Source of the DNA: Breviolum minutum Mf 1.05b.01
Lineage: Eukaryota > Sar > Dinophyceae > Suessiales > Symbiodiniaceae
DNA: 64,000 bases
Assembly (NCBI GenBank): GCA_000507305.1
Contig: DF239660.1
Coordinates: 1,394-65,393, forward strand
Direction of reading: 5' to 3'
The notes under the pieces are model-generated. The model had not been told where the DNA came from and ran no database searches. It worked only from the letters and a program-made list of their open reading frames with translations. Both the position numbers and the translations under genes were made by a program. This document shows positions 47,101 to 57,240 of the stretch, piece by piece (position 1 is the first letter of the stretch; every line of letters begins with the position of its first letter).

Positions 47101-47805
47101 CCTGCTGAAAGACCAACAAACTCACTGGACTAAAATGAGCGTCCAAGAAGGTGCGATAACGCCGGCATCAGGCCAACCATATTCCTGTCAGGCAAATCTT
47201 TGTGAAAGTGTTCATCCACTCTATGTGCGCCACATGTGGTTTTGCGCCAAAATGTCTCAAAGTGGCAGCAAGGCAAAAAATCTAGGTTAAAAAAGGAGTG
47301 AAGCAAACTCAGTTTATAATATCATTATGATGTCAGTTCTTATCCTGGTGAAAGTCGACATCTGAATTAAATGGTGTGTTGCGGATCCGATGCGTGACTT
47401 CGCACCTGTGATAGAGCCAACCACCTTGGTCTCTGTTCACCTTTTGAGTTGGCAGACTCACGCGAACGAAGTCCGGCTCCTGCCGTGCTCCCACCGGAAC
47501 CCCCCATGTGGCGTCGATCATCTTGCCTGTCGAAGCTCCTCTGCACCAGGACTACCTGTATCTGTGTAGAAGACATGTCCATCGCACTTACCAAACCTGG
47601 GTGACACTCGAAAACTCCAACCTCAAACCTTGATGGAGATTGTAACACAATGTGACACAGTTTTGACTCACCGAAAGATTTCATCTCTGCAGCTCTGCAA
47701 CTGGATTCGAACTTCAGACAGTAACTGCTCATCAAACTTCCGCCGTGGAGTCCATGCAAAGCAAAACAGTGAAATGCTGCCGTTGGAAGGACCCACTGCT
47801 GGTAC
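44121..47805 (-). CDS. Glycosyltransferase-like gene B (tandem paralog of A)
   Basis: Exons: 47805-47672 (SISLFCFAWTPRRKFDEQLL), 47596-47545 (FGKCDGHVFYTDTGSPG), 47479-47406 (EPDFVRVSLPTQKVN...WLYH), 47184-about 47140 (NMVGLMPALSHLL), 47006-46959 (EHDWFINAELDHFLSP), 46769-46716 (ARAKINIAAYADRIDKPK), 46579-46544 (EQPVMLMWGNAF), 46473-46422 (VFNRKLLLEMRKHWDKL), 45961-45904 (VTASGNGTKDEATAVGCP), 45740-45677 (FMKGKSEWPSSCSQDIIYPA), 45374-45285 (AWDVLPKIAKQKVV...KYKNK), 45111-45066 (ELPLGCWEMQQNPLG), and terminal 44251-44121 (HVAIIHHVNNVAIHKLAREL, ending VVAPV, stop). Phases match at nearly all junctions, so the gene appears intact, including a short 65-nt GC-AG intron at 47544-47480. The order and motifs are those of gene A 4 kb downstream. 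A DWFINAELDHF motif takes the place of the DDD site of GT31 enzymes. The first exon (stem and anchor) and perhaps one exon before the terminal one are not located. Confidence 0.68.
45609..45664. repeat. (AACCACTG)n minisatellite
   Basis: About seven copies of an 8-bp unit in the intron directly downstream (on the minus strand) of the SCSQD exon of gene B. Confidence 0.85.
45791..45862. repeat. (CTCAGATATA)n repeat
   Basis: Five copies of a 10-bp unit followed by degenerate CTGATATCAT units. It lies in the intron on the other side of the same exon of gene B. Confidence 0.85.
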
Positions 47806-50130
47806 CTCAGGAAATACCACATGATTCTGACATATTTTGACAGGAGTGCCAACAGTAGGAAAAACTCCACTTTCCAAGTCAAAGATTCGAAGTAATTTTC
47901 CTGGGAATCAAACTGTCTTGGTTTCTGTGGATGGGGTCGCTGTTGAGATTGGAAGATCTGAGCATGAAGCATGATCTGAACTCATGACATGATTCATGTG
48001 AAAGAACGTCCTTGACACAAATAAGTGGAACAGCTTAACAGTTTTTATACGCGAAAAAATCACTTGTCTGCCTCCGGATAGCTTCTCACTTGCTTCAAGC
48101 ACCTCACGTTCAAGGCAGTCAGTCTGTTGTCAGGTACCCCCACAACCCCGACAGAAAACCTTCAACAACGCCAATCAAAAACTGCCCCAACAACGACAAA
48201 TCTTGTTTTTCAGTGGTGTCCAACAGTTAGACAAACCCAGGTTGCAATTTTTGAGGCACCTGTGAGCTTACCAAAGTTCCAAGACCAATGTCGGGATATT
48301 GGAACCATTTCGATTCCCATTTCAATCCAACCTTGGTCGAAGATGAGATGAAACAACTCCAGATCCTGCTGTCTGTGACAAGCGCACAGTCTCTGAACAC
48401 TCTATTCTTTCTGATGTATCATCACGATATATCATATGTACGTATATATATATATCATATTCCATACACATGTTCATTGATGAACTAGAAAAGTGTCACT
48501 GCAGTCTTGGGTTTCCAAACAAGAGCTACAAGAAGCAGCAATGCCAAGACCACAAAAGCCACGCTGCGTCGACAAAATCGTCGCATCTCGAATTCTGCGG
48601 TGCATTCTGCCAAGTCATGGCTGCATGACAAACGTAAAGTGAACAGTTGACATGAAATTGGTACCAGAAAAACAATAGACTCACTCGACTATCCAGGACT
48701 GTGAAAACAAAACACGCAGCCAAGTTTTTCACTTTTACACTTCCAGAAAAACATGCCTACTGCAGCAAATAAGTATGAATTTGAATGAATGGACAAGCAT
48801 CATGTTGTTCGGATGTTTTTTTCACAATTTTGCCCAGCCCTTATGCCTTATGTATCCTTATGTATTATCACATTATGGTATTGCCGAAACATACGACAAT
48901 TACGTTGAAACTACTGGTACAAGCAGTGCTGGTTGATGCTTTGCCATGAGACACATTGCCCAGGCTCTGTCTTGGGTTTGGACCAGCTCACGCCCAACGG
49001 GAAAAAACCATGTAGCAAAGTCAGGATTTTCCAGGAAATAAACGATTTTCCACTTTGCTATGAAAAAGAACAAACGTTTTGCAAGGTGCAAGTCGCTGAA
49101 TGAGAGTATGATTTTCACGAAGCATCAACCTCATAAGCACGGTGAGAAAACTCACAATCTCAAACGACTTTGCGCCCGTCATGTTGCAAAAGCAAGTGAG
49201 ATGGCTTGAGGATCAGGTGGAGGTCCAAACTCACAGCCTCGTTGCATGAGTCAGGTATGACGGTAAGTATGATTGTTGGCACAACAACCATGCGCCAGGC
49301 TGTCCTGTACATCGTTGCGTGACAAGAGTGCTAAAACCACTCTTCGAAATGATCAGAAACATAAAGAGGCAAAGGACGCTAGTTTCTTGGTTCACTCAGG
49401 TACATTCAATGATGCTTTTTCCACTGTCAAAGTACCGGAGTGCTAGCAGCCAGGCAAGGTATGCATATTGGAACATGTATGGGGATTCCGTTTTGGATTC
49501 AATCTTGTCCCTACTTGGAAAGAATGTTCCAGGATACTTTGCCAGCAATCGAATTTGGGAATTGGGGAAAAACATTAAAACAACGCATCACCTACCCTCG
49601 TACCTACGGTTTCCCCGAGGTGCTTCATTGTAGTTCTTAATGTCAACCCCTGCCCTGGCAGCAAGTTTTGAATTCGCCCAACATCGAACTTAAGACTAAG
49701 GATGCAATTTGCTGCCCAGAAACTAGGGCATTTCATCCAAAAAGAAACGTCGAAGTGCAAAACATTCTTCTGAAATCAAGCGGTTTCTCGATTGCGTAGC
49801 TGTGTGGTATTGCATAGTGGTCCTGCTATGCTCACCATTGCCACCCTCTGCTGCTTCCAAAGTCTCATCCTCTTGTCCTCAAGGCAGAAGAGTCTCCATC
49901 AAAGCATATCTCCCCCTACAGGAAGTGGTTGGCAATCTCCTGATGCAAGCATTTTAGGATGCCAAGTCACTGAAATGCTTCAAGCTGTTTAATAAGCAGG
50001 GTCCTAGGTCAGTCTCGAAAGATCTCATGCCCAATGCCATGGGGCAGAACAAAATCATTGCAAGTTGAATGTTTGAAAACTACTACCAATGGATGTAGCA
50101 AATCTTGTCAAAGGCAAGTGCTGCACTGAC
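47806..50130. other. Upstream flank of gene B
   Basis: Should contain the first exon of gene B. A minus frame near 48130-48060 reads TDCLEREVLEASEKLSGG and may be coding. Near 49855-49800 a frame VAMVSIAGPLCNTTQLRNR follows a CAGAG|G acceptor and may belong with the exon at 50131-50227. Nothing else is supported. Confidence 0.3.
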
Positions 50131-50227
50131 CAAAACAAAAACAAAAGACCCAACATTGGATTTGAGAATGGGAGGTGCCAAGAAACGGAATCTGCTTTAC
50201 GGAGTGTCATCAAGTCTTGGAATTGAC
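50131..50227 (-). CDS. Candidate membrane-transporter exon
   Basis: 97 nt between ATCAG|G and a GTCAGTG donor, reading QFQDLMTLRKADSVSWHLPF then SNPMLGLLFLF. A basic, Ser-rich loop leading into a proline and a membrane helix is reminiscent of the repeat unit of SWEET/PQ-loop sugar transporters, but this is one exon only. It lies just downstream of the amino-acid transporter. Confidence 0.35.
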
Positions 50228-50968
50228 CTGATATGGTGAGGACACCCACGAACCTGACGAACAGTCTGCAAGCTTCACTTGACGCCAAAAATACGCGTTG
50301 GGCACCCACGTATTTGCTGTGCCTTGGGTGGAAGCTGAATGAAAATACCGGAAAGATGCAATCAAATTAAATGTTGCCAGAACCTGCTACAGGACTACAT
50401 GTATTTATGATACTGGCACTCCAAAAGCAATTTGGGGGCATTCGTGCTTGAGGTACGTCTTCAATCTGCTTCAATAGATTTCAACATTCAATGATTCAAT
50501 ATTCACTATTCACGATTGCTATAATTCGAATTTCAAACAATTCCAGTGCTTCAATCTTCTTAGAGGCTGTTCATGTGTGCCTTTTACATGCAGATGTGTA
50601 ATACTTGGCGGTTTCAACCCAGGTTCACTTCATGCAAGTCCCGCTTCGCGACCAAGATACTGTCTCCACAGGCAGTTCTTCCAAATCAAAAAAACCTCTG
50701 GTGACAATCTCTGCAAATTTCACCGATATCACAATCTTTTATAAATGGTCGGAAAAACCAGGCAAAATGCATATATGCATGATGATGTCCATGATTTCTC
50801 ATTTGAAAATTTGCACAGCTGAACTTTCCAGCCTGTCACTGTCAGCTTGACGAATCACGAATCATTGACCTTACATGGTTGGAGCTGGCTGTTGACTTTT
50901 GGAGCTGTTGACCTTCCCATAAATTCCCCTTCGACAGCTCCCATTTTCACTGCGATAGAAGTCGTGCT

Positions 50969-52549
50969 TTACATCATGTTGATGTCAACGAAAAGTGTCA
51001 TAGGCACAAGCACTGATCCAATGGCAATTAAAGTCCAATCCAATTTTGGATTGTCCGAAATCAATTTTAGATGCAGCATGGCCGGGAAGATGATCGCCAA
51101 AGGTATGCTGCAAAAACTGCCCAGCATGGAGATGAACAAAGATAAATATTCAGACATTTGATATGCAAATGCTCCCATCAGCAGCGTGAGCGAAGTTCGA
51201 AACAAGTTCTTCGACCATTTGCGTGCCAATGTTGGCGGCCCACTCGAGAAGAGTCTGGACTCAAGAACTGCAAAGGTGGGAAAAATGGCCAAAGGATATC
51301 CACAAAAGATTGCCAGAATGTAAAACAGCTGTATAGCCACACCAATGTTCCCTGGAAGCTCATTAAGCGCTACGGGCTTCACATCATTTCCCCAGGCGAA
51401 ATATCCAAGAATACCAAAGCCTGTGAGGAAAACCACAAAGAAAAGCATCATTCCAACGAGCATGTGAGGAAAATATTCCGGTTTCTCCATTCCCTCCCGG
51501 ATTGGAATCACCAAAGCAATACCCTCAAAAGCATAGACAGAAGTACCAGCAAAAATCAGAACCCTGGATGGTGGTGCAAAAATCACGACATCCTTTGATA
51601 CACCATCTCGCCAGAGTTTGACAACGGCTGTAGCCGCCACTGATAGAATCGAAATGATGATGATTGTGTTACCAATGAGGTTCACCACTTTCATTTTGCC
51701 GATGCGACGAATCCACCCTAAAGGTGTAAGGCAACAACAGACAACGAGCATGATTGCCAAAGTGCTCGGTGCCACCAAGTGATGGTTTGCATAGAGGTTC
51801 TGAATGGTGGTGCTGATGAATATGTAATATGAAGAGCAAAAACAGAATTGAGAAAAAGCAACTTGTCCGGCAATAAGAAAGTAGCCATAGCCTCCAAAAG
51901 CCTTCCTGCCCAAAAGTGGATAAGACACACTGTGATGCTGGTGACATTGTGCCAGCAACAATATCCCTATTGTCGAGATGATGCATGAGAAAGTCATGAG
52001 TAAAATTGCCCAGCCCCAACCGGCATTTGTCATTGCTTGCGGCACAAATAAAATTCCAGTGGCAATGAAAGCCTTGAAGGTACTCACACATGCTTTGGCC
52101 ACTGACATCTTCTTCTTTTGAGGCCTTAACTCTGGCAAGGCATCTGCCAGCAAACGCATCTGCCGACCAGGACTATCATCATCCATATCTGCAAGGAATG
52201 CCATGTAGCTCATTTGATCCTCAATCTCTGCCGCCAACATCAAAGTTGTCTGGGAATTTGTCTCAACTTCTGAACGTGTGTTGGGGTCCTCAGAAACTGG
52301 AACAGCTGAATCTCGCTTCCGATGCAAATACTCTCGACGGAATCCACCTAAGTGTGTAAGCTGACTAGGCCTGATGCCACTGATGCCCGATTCTTCTCCG
52401 AGGAAATCAGGTGGAAGGCTATTCGATCTGACAGAATATCCCTCCACTTCACCATTCTTTCCATTCTTTCCATTCTTTCTTTGTTGGTAACGCTCAATAT
52501 CTCTTTGATAGTCCTCATAATTGTCTGCCCCAGTCCCAGGGCGATGCAT
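50969..52549 (-). CDS. Amino-acid transporter, AAAP/SLC36-38 (AVT) family, single exon
   Basis: An uninterrupted 526-codon frame from ATG at 52549 to TAA at 50971-50969. About 150 residues of hydrophilic N-terminus (with a KNGKNGKNG repeat and acidic stretches) precede roughly eleven membrane helices. Helix 1 carries the family signature GILFVPQAMTNAGWG, an unwound G-x-x-x-P region that binds substrate in this fold. Later helices include VYAFEGIALVIPIREGMEKP and FCSIPLAIIFPAMLHLKLIS. Length fits vacuolar AVT or SLC36-type amino-acid/proton symporters, with a longer N-terminus. The GTG codon 12 bases upstream of ATG is probably not a start, since an acceptor-like CTTTTTAG lies immediately before it. 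Being intronless among intron-rich neighbours, it may be a retrocopy that stayed intact. Confidence 0.9.
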   Translation of the reverse strand: MHRPGTGADNYEDYQRDIERYQQRKNGKNGKNGEVEGYSVRSNSLPPDFLGEESGISGIRPSQLTHLGGFRREYLHRKRDSAVPVSEDPNTRSEVETNSQTTLMLAAEIEDQMSYMAFLADMDDDSPGRQMRLLADALPELRPQKKKMSVAKACVSTFKAFIATGILFVPQAMTNAGWGWAILLMTFSCIISTIGILLLAQCHQHHSVSYPLLGRKAFGGYGYFLIAGQVAFSQFCFCSSYYIFISTTIQNLYANHHLVAPSTLAIMLVVCCCLTPLGWIRRIGKMKVVNLIGNTIIIISILSVAATAVVKLWRDGVSKDVVIFAPPSRVLIFAGTSVYAFEGIALVIPIREGMEKPEYFPHMLVGMMLFFVVFLTGFGILGYFAWGNDVKPVALNELPGNIGVAIQLFYILAIFCGYPLAIFPTFAVLESRLFSSGPPTLARKWSKNLFRTSLTLLMGAFAYQMSEYLSLFISMLGSFCSIPLAIIFPAMLHLKLISDNPKLDWTLIAIGSVLVPMTLFVDINMM

Positions 52550-52560
52550 TGCTGATTGCA

Positions 52561-52580
52561 CTAAAAAGGTGGCTAACTTC
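52561..52580 (-). promoter_or_regulatory. Candidate trans-splicing (or intron) acceptor before the transporter
   Basis: A pyrimidine-rich CCACCTTTTTAG ends at 52561, eleven bases before the transporter ATG. Dinoflagellate mRNAs receive a spliced leader at such sites. It could equally be the acceptor of an intron in the 5' leader. Confidence 0.4.
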
Positions 52581-52969
52581 TATGCATTGACAAATGTGTA
52601 CCAAAATGTTTGAATTTTAGGCCACCCAAATACCATGGTCATTCAAACCAGACTAGCTTACCTTCACCATCTGTGTGGGCCAAATACTTGGGCATTCGAA
52701 TCGGCTATGAACAAAATGGCTGAATGGAAGGAACAAAATTGTTCTCAACTGGTTACTCTCACCATGGCCTGTGTGATAGAGTGCACCTTGATGTGACTGC
52801 ACAGGCAAATCCTTACAATCATTAGAAGCGCGATTTTCGATAGAAACATCCTTGATCAGCTGGGTAACTAGGTAGGCCTTCTTTAAAGACAACTTTACAT
52901 GGCTCAAACCATGCCCCACCACTATCCGCTGCAAACATGATATTTGAGCTTTGGTCTAATTGGCTTTGC

Positions 52970-53900
52970 TGAGGCGACTACATTGGGCCTTGGCTTCAGA
53001 CTTTTCCTGGAAAATGCGAATGAAGCATTTGAATGCAGTTGATACCTTTTTGATACACTTGTCACTTGAGCCACTAGTCGCTAACTCTATGAAGCCAGAA
53101 ATTGAGGAATCATGGATTGTGGTCAAGTGGAAGCACCCACCTTGAACGTTGCCATCTGAGCCAATTCCTCCACAGCAACATTATATGCATTTTCATTCAT
53201 CTTTGATCCAGCTTGATTCCAGTTCCTTATGTTCCTTCATGTTGAATTCTCTTTGACCAATTTTCCCTTGCCCATCAGGAAACAGCACAGAGCGGCAAAC
53301 ATGGTGGAACATTGGCCCCCATGGCGTGCCATCTGGCAGTCCTTGATAGCAGCCAACTCTCAAGCTTCGGATTCTCCACTGGGATTTTGTTGCATCTCCC
53401 AACAACCCAAAGGATATTCCTCCGGAAAAACGAGGGAGGCAATGGGAATAAGGCAATGAGATGATATGACATGATATGACATCTGCTGAAGTCTCATGTG
53501 CTGCTTGGAATGTTTAGACAAGAAAATTCTTTAGCGCTACGTTGCATTGATTGAGTTATGAGATCTCTCACAGAGCGTCAATTTCATGCTTTGTCAGCTT
53601 CACGAAGTGGCAAAAACACAAAATATTTCCCTCACACATGGAAGAGGAACCTGCTTAAAATAATGTCTATGGAAACCAAACCTACCTTACCTACCTTCCT
53701 GGGCCAGAATTCCTGCACTTCTTCCATGGTTATTGCTCGCTGACCATAGAAACTCAAGTGCCACAACAATTCTCAACAAAAACTGGAAGGTCTTCAAACA
53801 ATCCTCCAGCAAACCTGAGGCAATCGTTAGCATATCAAAGACGCTTCGAAAGTCAAGCAATCCCTGGCAGTCCTTGTTTCGTCGCTTTTTGGACGGTGTG
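52970..53900 (-). pseudogene. Glycosyltransferase-like fragment C (3' exons only, with a stop)
   Basis: Four exons match the 3' part of gene A: up to 53873 (TPSKKRRNK), 53419-53342 (EYPLGCWEMQQNPSGESEA, stop, ELAAIK), 53167-53141 (ELAQMATFK) and 53006-about 52970 (EKSEAKAQC). The second has TGA at 53360-53362 where gene A has GGA. None of the upstream exons (FCFAW, WGNAF, SCSQD) is visible in the next 6 kb. The splice sites, including the GA donor after RRNK, are retained. This is best read as a partial, decayed duplicate. Termination at the TGA as a functional short product cannot be excluded. Confidence 0.65.
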
Positions 53901-54880
53901 GCAAAATCAACACGCACTGTGAAGAGCAGTGGTGCGTCATTGTGTGGGAACACATGGCTTTGCCGATCATCTGTCATATCCCTTTTTTCTTCCGTGCCGC
54001 CGTTGACGAAAAGCGGACAAAAAACATGCAAAAACCATGATCAAGAATGACATATAATAATCTACCGGAAAGAAATCATCCATTTTGAAAAATGCATGGC
54101 AAATGCTGGGATTTTTGAACATGCTCCCCTATACTGAGGCATCTGCCAGTCAAGCACAGCCCTCTTCTCTCCCAGTTTGAGCCAGGCGGCCACAGTGGAC
54201 CATGGAGCAAAGTGGACACGAAGCAAAGCAACCAGAGCAACTGATCAACCAAATTGAACCGCAAATCAATCATTAACTCATTAACCAAGCCTGATCAGAT
54301 ACATTATCATTGCTATCCTGACATCATAACAGAACGATATTGCAATTTATAGTCTCACATACCTCTTGAGGTACAGACTGAAAGCGTAACTAGGGCTTCT
54401 TCCGTTGGTGTTTCATCAATATCTGTTGCTATTTCATAAGTCAGCAAAAAACCGCAAACCTAGCTTCTTTTTTCAAACATTGGGCAACGTGGTGGTTCTG
54501 GCTTCTTTCAGGCTCTTCCAGATCATGGGAAAAAGATCCCATTGGGACCTCTCTGTGCGGCGACTGACAAGATAGTTATGTGAGATGGCTAGCGCACAGG
54601 AGCAACACACGGAGGGCCGTAGAACAAAGTAGAATTGGTAGGGAATGCACACCGGTCTGGTCCATTCAGCAATGGCACCTTTACAAACTGCAGCGGTAAC
54701 TCCCAAGGAATTGTCTGATCAGCGGTGGGAATTCGAATTCCCCCCAAATATCAAAGGAGCTTCATGGGTTGTAGAAATTGCAAACAAATATCTTCTCCGA
54801 TCAAAGCCATTGGCACAGAATCAACCATATCGGTTCAGATGCCTCTGGCGCAGGAAACTGGGCCAAAACGGGAACAACAT
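53901..54880. other. No gene assigned
   Basis: No supported exon. The sequence upstream of fragment C lacks recognisable paralogous exons. Confidence 0.35.
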
Positions 54881-57240
54881 GCACAGCGTGGAAGATCATC
54901 TTTTTGGAACCTTGATTTTGTCGTTACAACTTCGAAAGTGGCTGCCTTCCAAACCAAACAAAATTAACCACGACTTGGTTCAAGACAGCGACGCCACAGT
55001 GCATGGTGGCTGGCGTCCAACTTGAGAAGGCCATTGGCCATGAAATATCAAATCTACAATCAGAAAAGCAGAGCTTCCAGGACAATCCCCTTGTTTTTCA
55101 TGATGTTTGACCCCTGAAATGGAATTCGGAACGAGGCTCAGTCCGAAAAGGGTGGCACAGAGAATTCCAGGTGGGTCTATCAGTGTCAGCCAGGCATCCT
55201 AGACCTTTTCTAGCTGCAGTTGTGGCTGTCACTTTGCCAAGTGCATCAAGGCCTACAAGACTTGATGCAATCCAGCACCATGAAGTGTGCGCAGCATCTT
55301 AGTGTGAGGCCAAACAGAATGAAACGGCACAATCTCAACAAGAAGCTCCATTTTGTCAACTTTGTCAACTTCGCAATAGGATGAACTGATTGCTGGCTTT
55401 CCTCCAGCTCGATTGTGTCTTTCATTATCGTTGTTACAATGTGATTTTGGTACACCTTGCCCTTACAACTTCAAATGTGGCGTCCTTGCAATTGGCAAGA
55501 CTAGGGTGGCTTCCCAAACAAGTGAAACTAGCAGTGCCTCCTGGTGGCTGTTGTCAAACTTGAGCAGTTTGCCATCAACCATCAAAAATCAAAACATATT
55601 CATGTTTTGAGGCAGCAGGCTGTTTGCGCAGTCACATCGTTTCAGCAATACTATCTTTTGCTTGGCTATGTCTTGTTTGGTTCCATGCTACACTTAACTT
55701 TGCCAAGCGCATCAATGCCTACAAGACTAGATGCAATCCAGTACCATGAAGTGTGCGCTGCATCTTAGTGTGATGCCAAGCAGAATAAAATGGTGCAATG
55801 TGTGCAAGGAGCTTCATGTTGCCAACTTCACAATATGATGAATTCATTACTGGAATTCAGCCAGCTCGGTTGTGTGTTCTGTCGTTGCTGTTGCAGGGTT
55901 GCAAGTCATGCGCAGGCCCCTTGACGGGGTTCGCCACTAAGACCAGTCCCCAGGGTGCTCCTTTGCCCACTGACCATTCCATTTACAACATTTACGATAG
56001 TGCATAGGATTGGTTGTAGTCAAAATCTGAACATCTCCTATCATTGTTCTGCTGTTTCTTGGGAGTATCGGTAAAGGCTTGTTGAGTATGGGCAAGCAAT
56101 CGATCCGCAGAACTCGCCGCTGTAGGGCCAACCGCTGTTACAAAAAGCCCGAACTTTTGGGCTGGGACCCCGTCCGCCCCCCCTGAATAAGCATAACAGA
56201 TTTCAACATACGGTGCCATCTCACATAAAAAGTTGTACGGCTCAATTGGGGGCGGGGGAAGGGGGTCCGAGGCAAAAAGCCCAGCTTTTTGCGAGGAAGG
56301 CATATGGCAAAGAAAGCCCANTGACCATTCCATTTACAACATTTACGATAGTGCATAGGATTGGTTGTAGTCGAAATCTGAACATCTCCTATCATTGTTC
56401 TGCTGTTTCTTGGGAGTATCGGTAAAGGCTTGTTGAGTATGGGCAAGCAATCGATCCGCAGAACTCGCCGCTGTAGGGCCAACCGCTGTTACAAAAAGCC
56501 CGAACTTTTGGGCTGGGACCCCGTCCGCCCCCCCTGAATAAGCATAACAGATTTCAACATACGGTGCCATCTCACATAAAAAGTCGTACGGCTCAATTGG
56601 GGGCGGGGGAGGGGGGGTGCGAGGCAAAAAGCCCAGCTTTTTGCGAGGAAGGCATATGGCAACGAAAGCCCAGATTCAATAAGCAAGGCCTCTCCGCATG
56701 ATTGCGGAGTGAGCATCTATCTATATCATATACGATGCCAGTATCACATTCTTTGAGAAAGCCTGGACGTGACATGAGGTGCCAGTACCAAACCATTTGA
56801 TGGAAACAGAATCTGAGTTTGCACCCTGGGACCTTAGTAAGGCCCACATCTTAGTGTCAACCCCTGCTTGATTGTTGAGATTTGGGCAAAAATGGAGCAA
56901 GTCGATGGCACAGCTTAGAAGAATAATTTTGGTACCTTGACATTACAATTTCAGAAGTAGCATCAGTGCAAGTGGCCTGCTGCTGGGTTGCAAGTCATGC
57001 GCAGCCCGCTCGATTGTTGAGATCTGCGCCGTAGTGCGCCAAATGACCACCCCATCTTGGAAGAATAGTTTTGACACTTTGCTGCCGCAACTTCGAACGT
57101 ATCACTTGTGCGATCAGCAAGACTAGGGTGGCTTCCAAGACAAGTGCATGGTGGCTGGTATCGAACTTGATCAGAATGCCACGATTGGCCATGACATGTG
57201 AAATCAACAATGACAAAAGTAGAGCATCCCCAACACAAAC
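54881..57240. repeat. Diverged tandem repeat field
   Basis: At least four degenerate copies of one module begin near 54890, 55440, 56920 and 57060. They share phrases such as TTTTGG(T/A)ACCTTG, a TTACAACTTC-like block, GCAAGACTAGGGTGGCTTCC, (T)GGTGGCTG...CAACTTGA and GGCCATGA(A/C)AT. A second element, starting ACTTTGCCAAG and containing CCATGAAGTGTGCGC, is present at 55231 and again at 55697, 466 bp apart and about 90% alike over 100 bp by eye. A GGTTGCAAG(T/G)C(A/T)TGCGCAG phrase recurs at 55891, 56983 and 57329. I see no open frame conserved among the copies. It may be a non-coding satellite-like array or a decayed mobile element. Confidence 0.7.
55971..56671. repeat. 350-bp direct duplication flanking an N
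   Basis: 55971-56320 and 56322-56671 are near-identical (a handful of differences) and are separated by a single N at 56321. Each copy contains two short hairpin-forming segments (AAAAAGCCCAGCTTTTT and AGCCC...GGGCT). The lone N between copies suggests a scaffolding join rather than a biological tandem. Confidence 0.9.

Noticed and set aside
55992..56716. Several 70-114-codon frames around the N
   Set aside because: They lie in the duplicated, gap-flanking sequence. Identical frames repeat because the DNA does, and one runs through the N.
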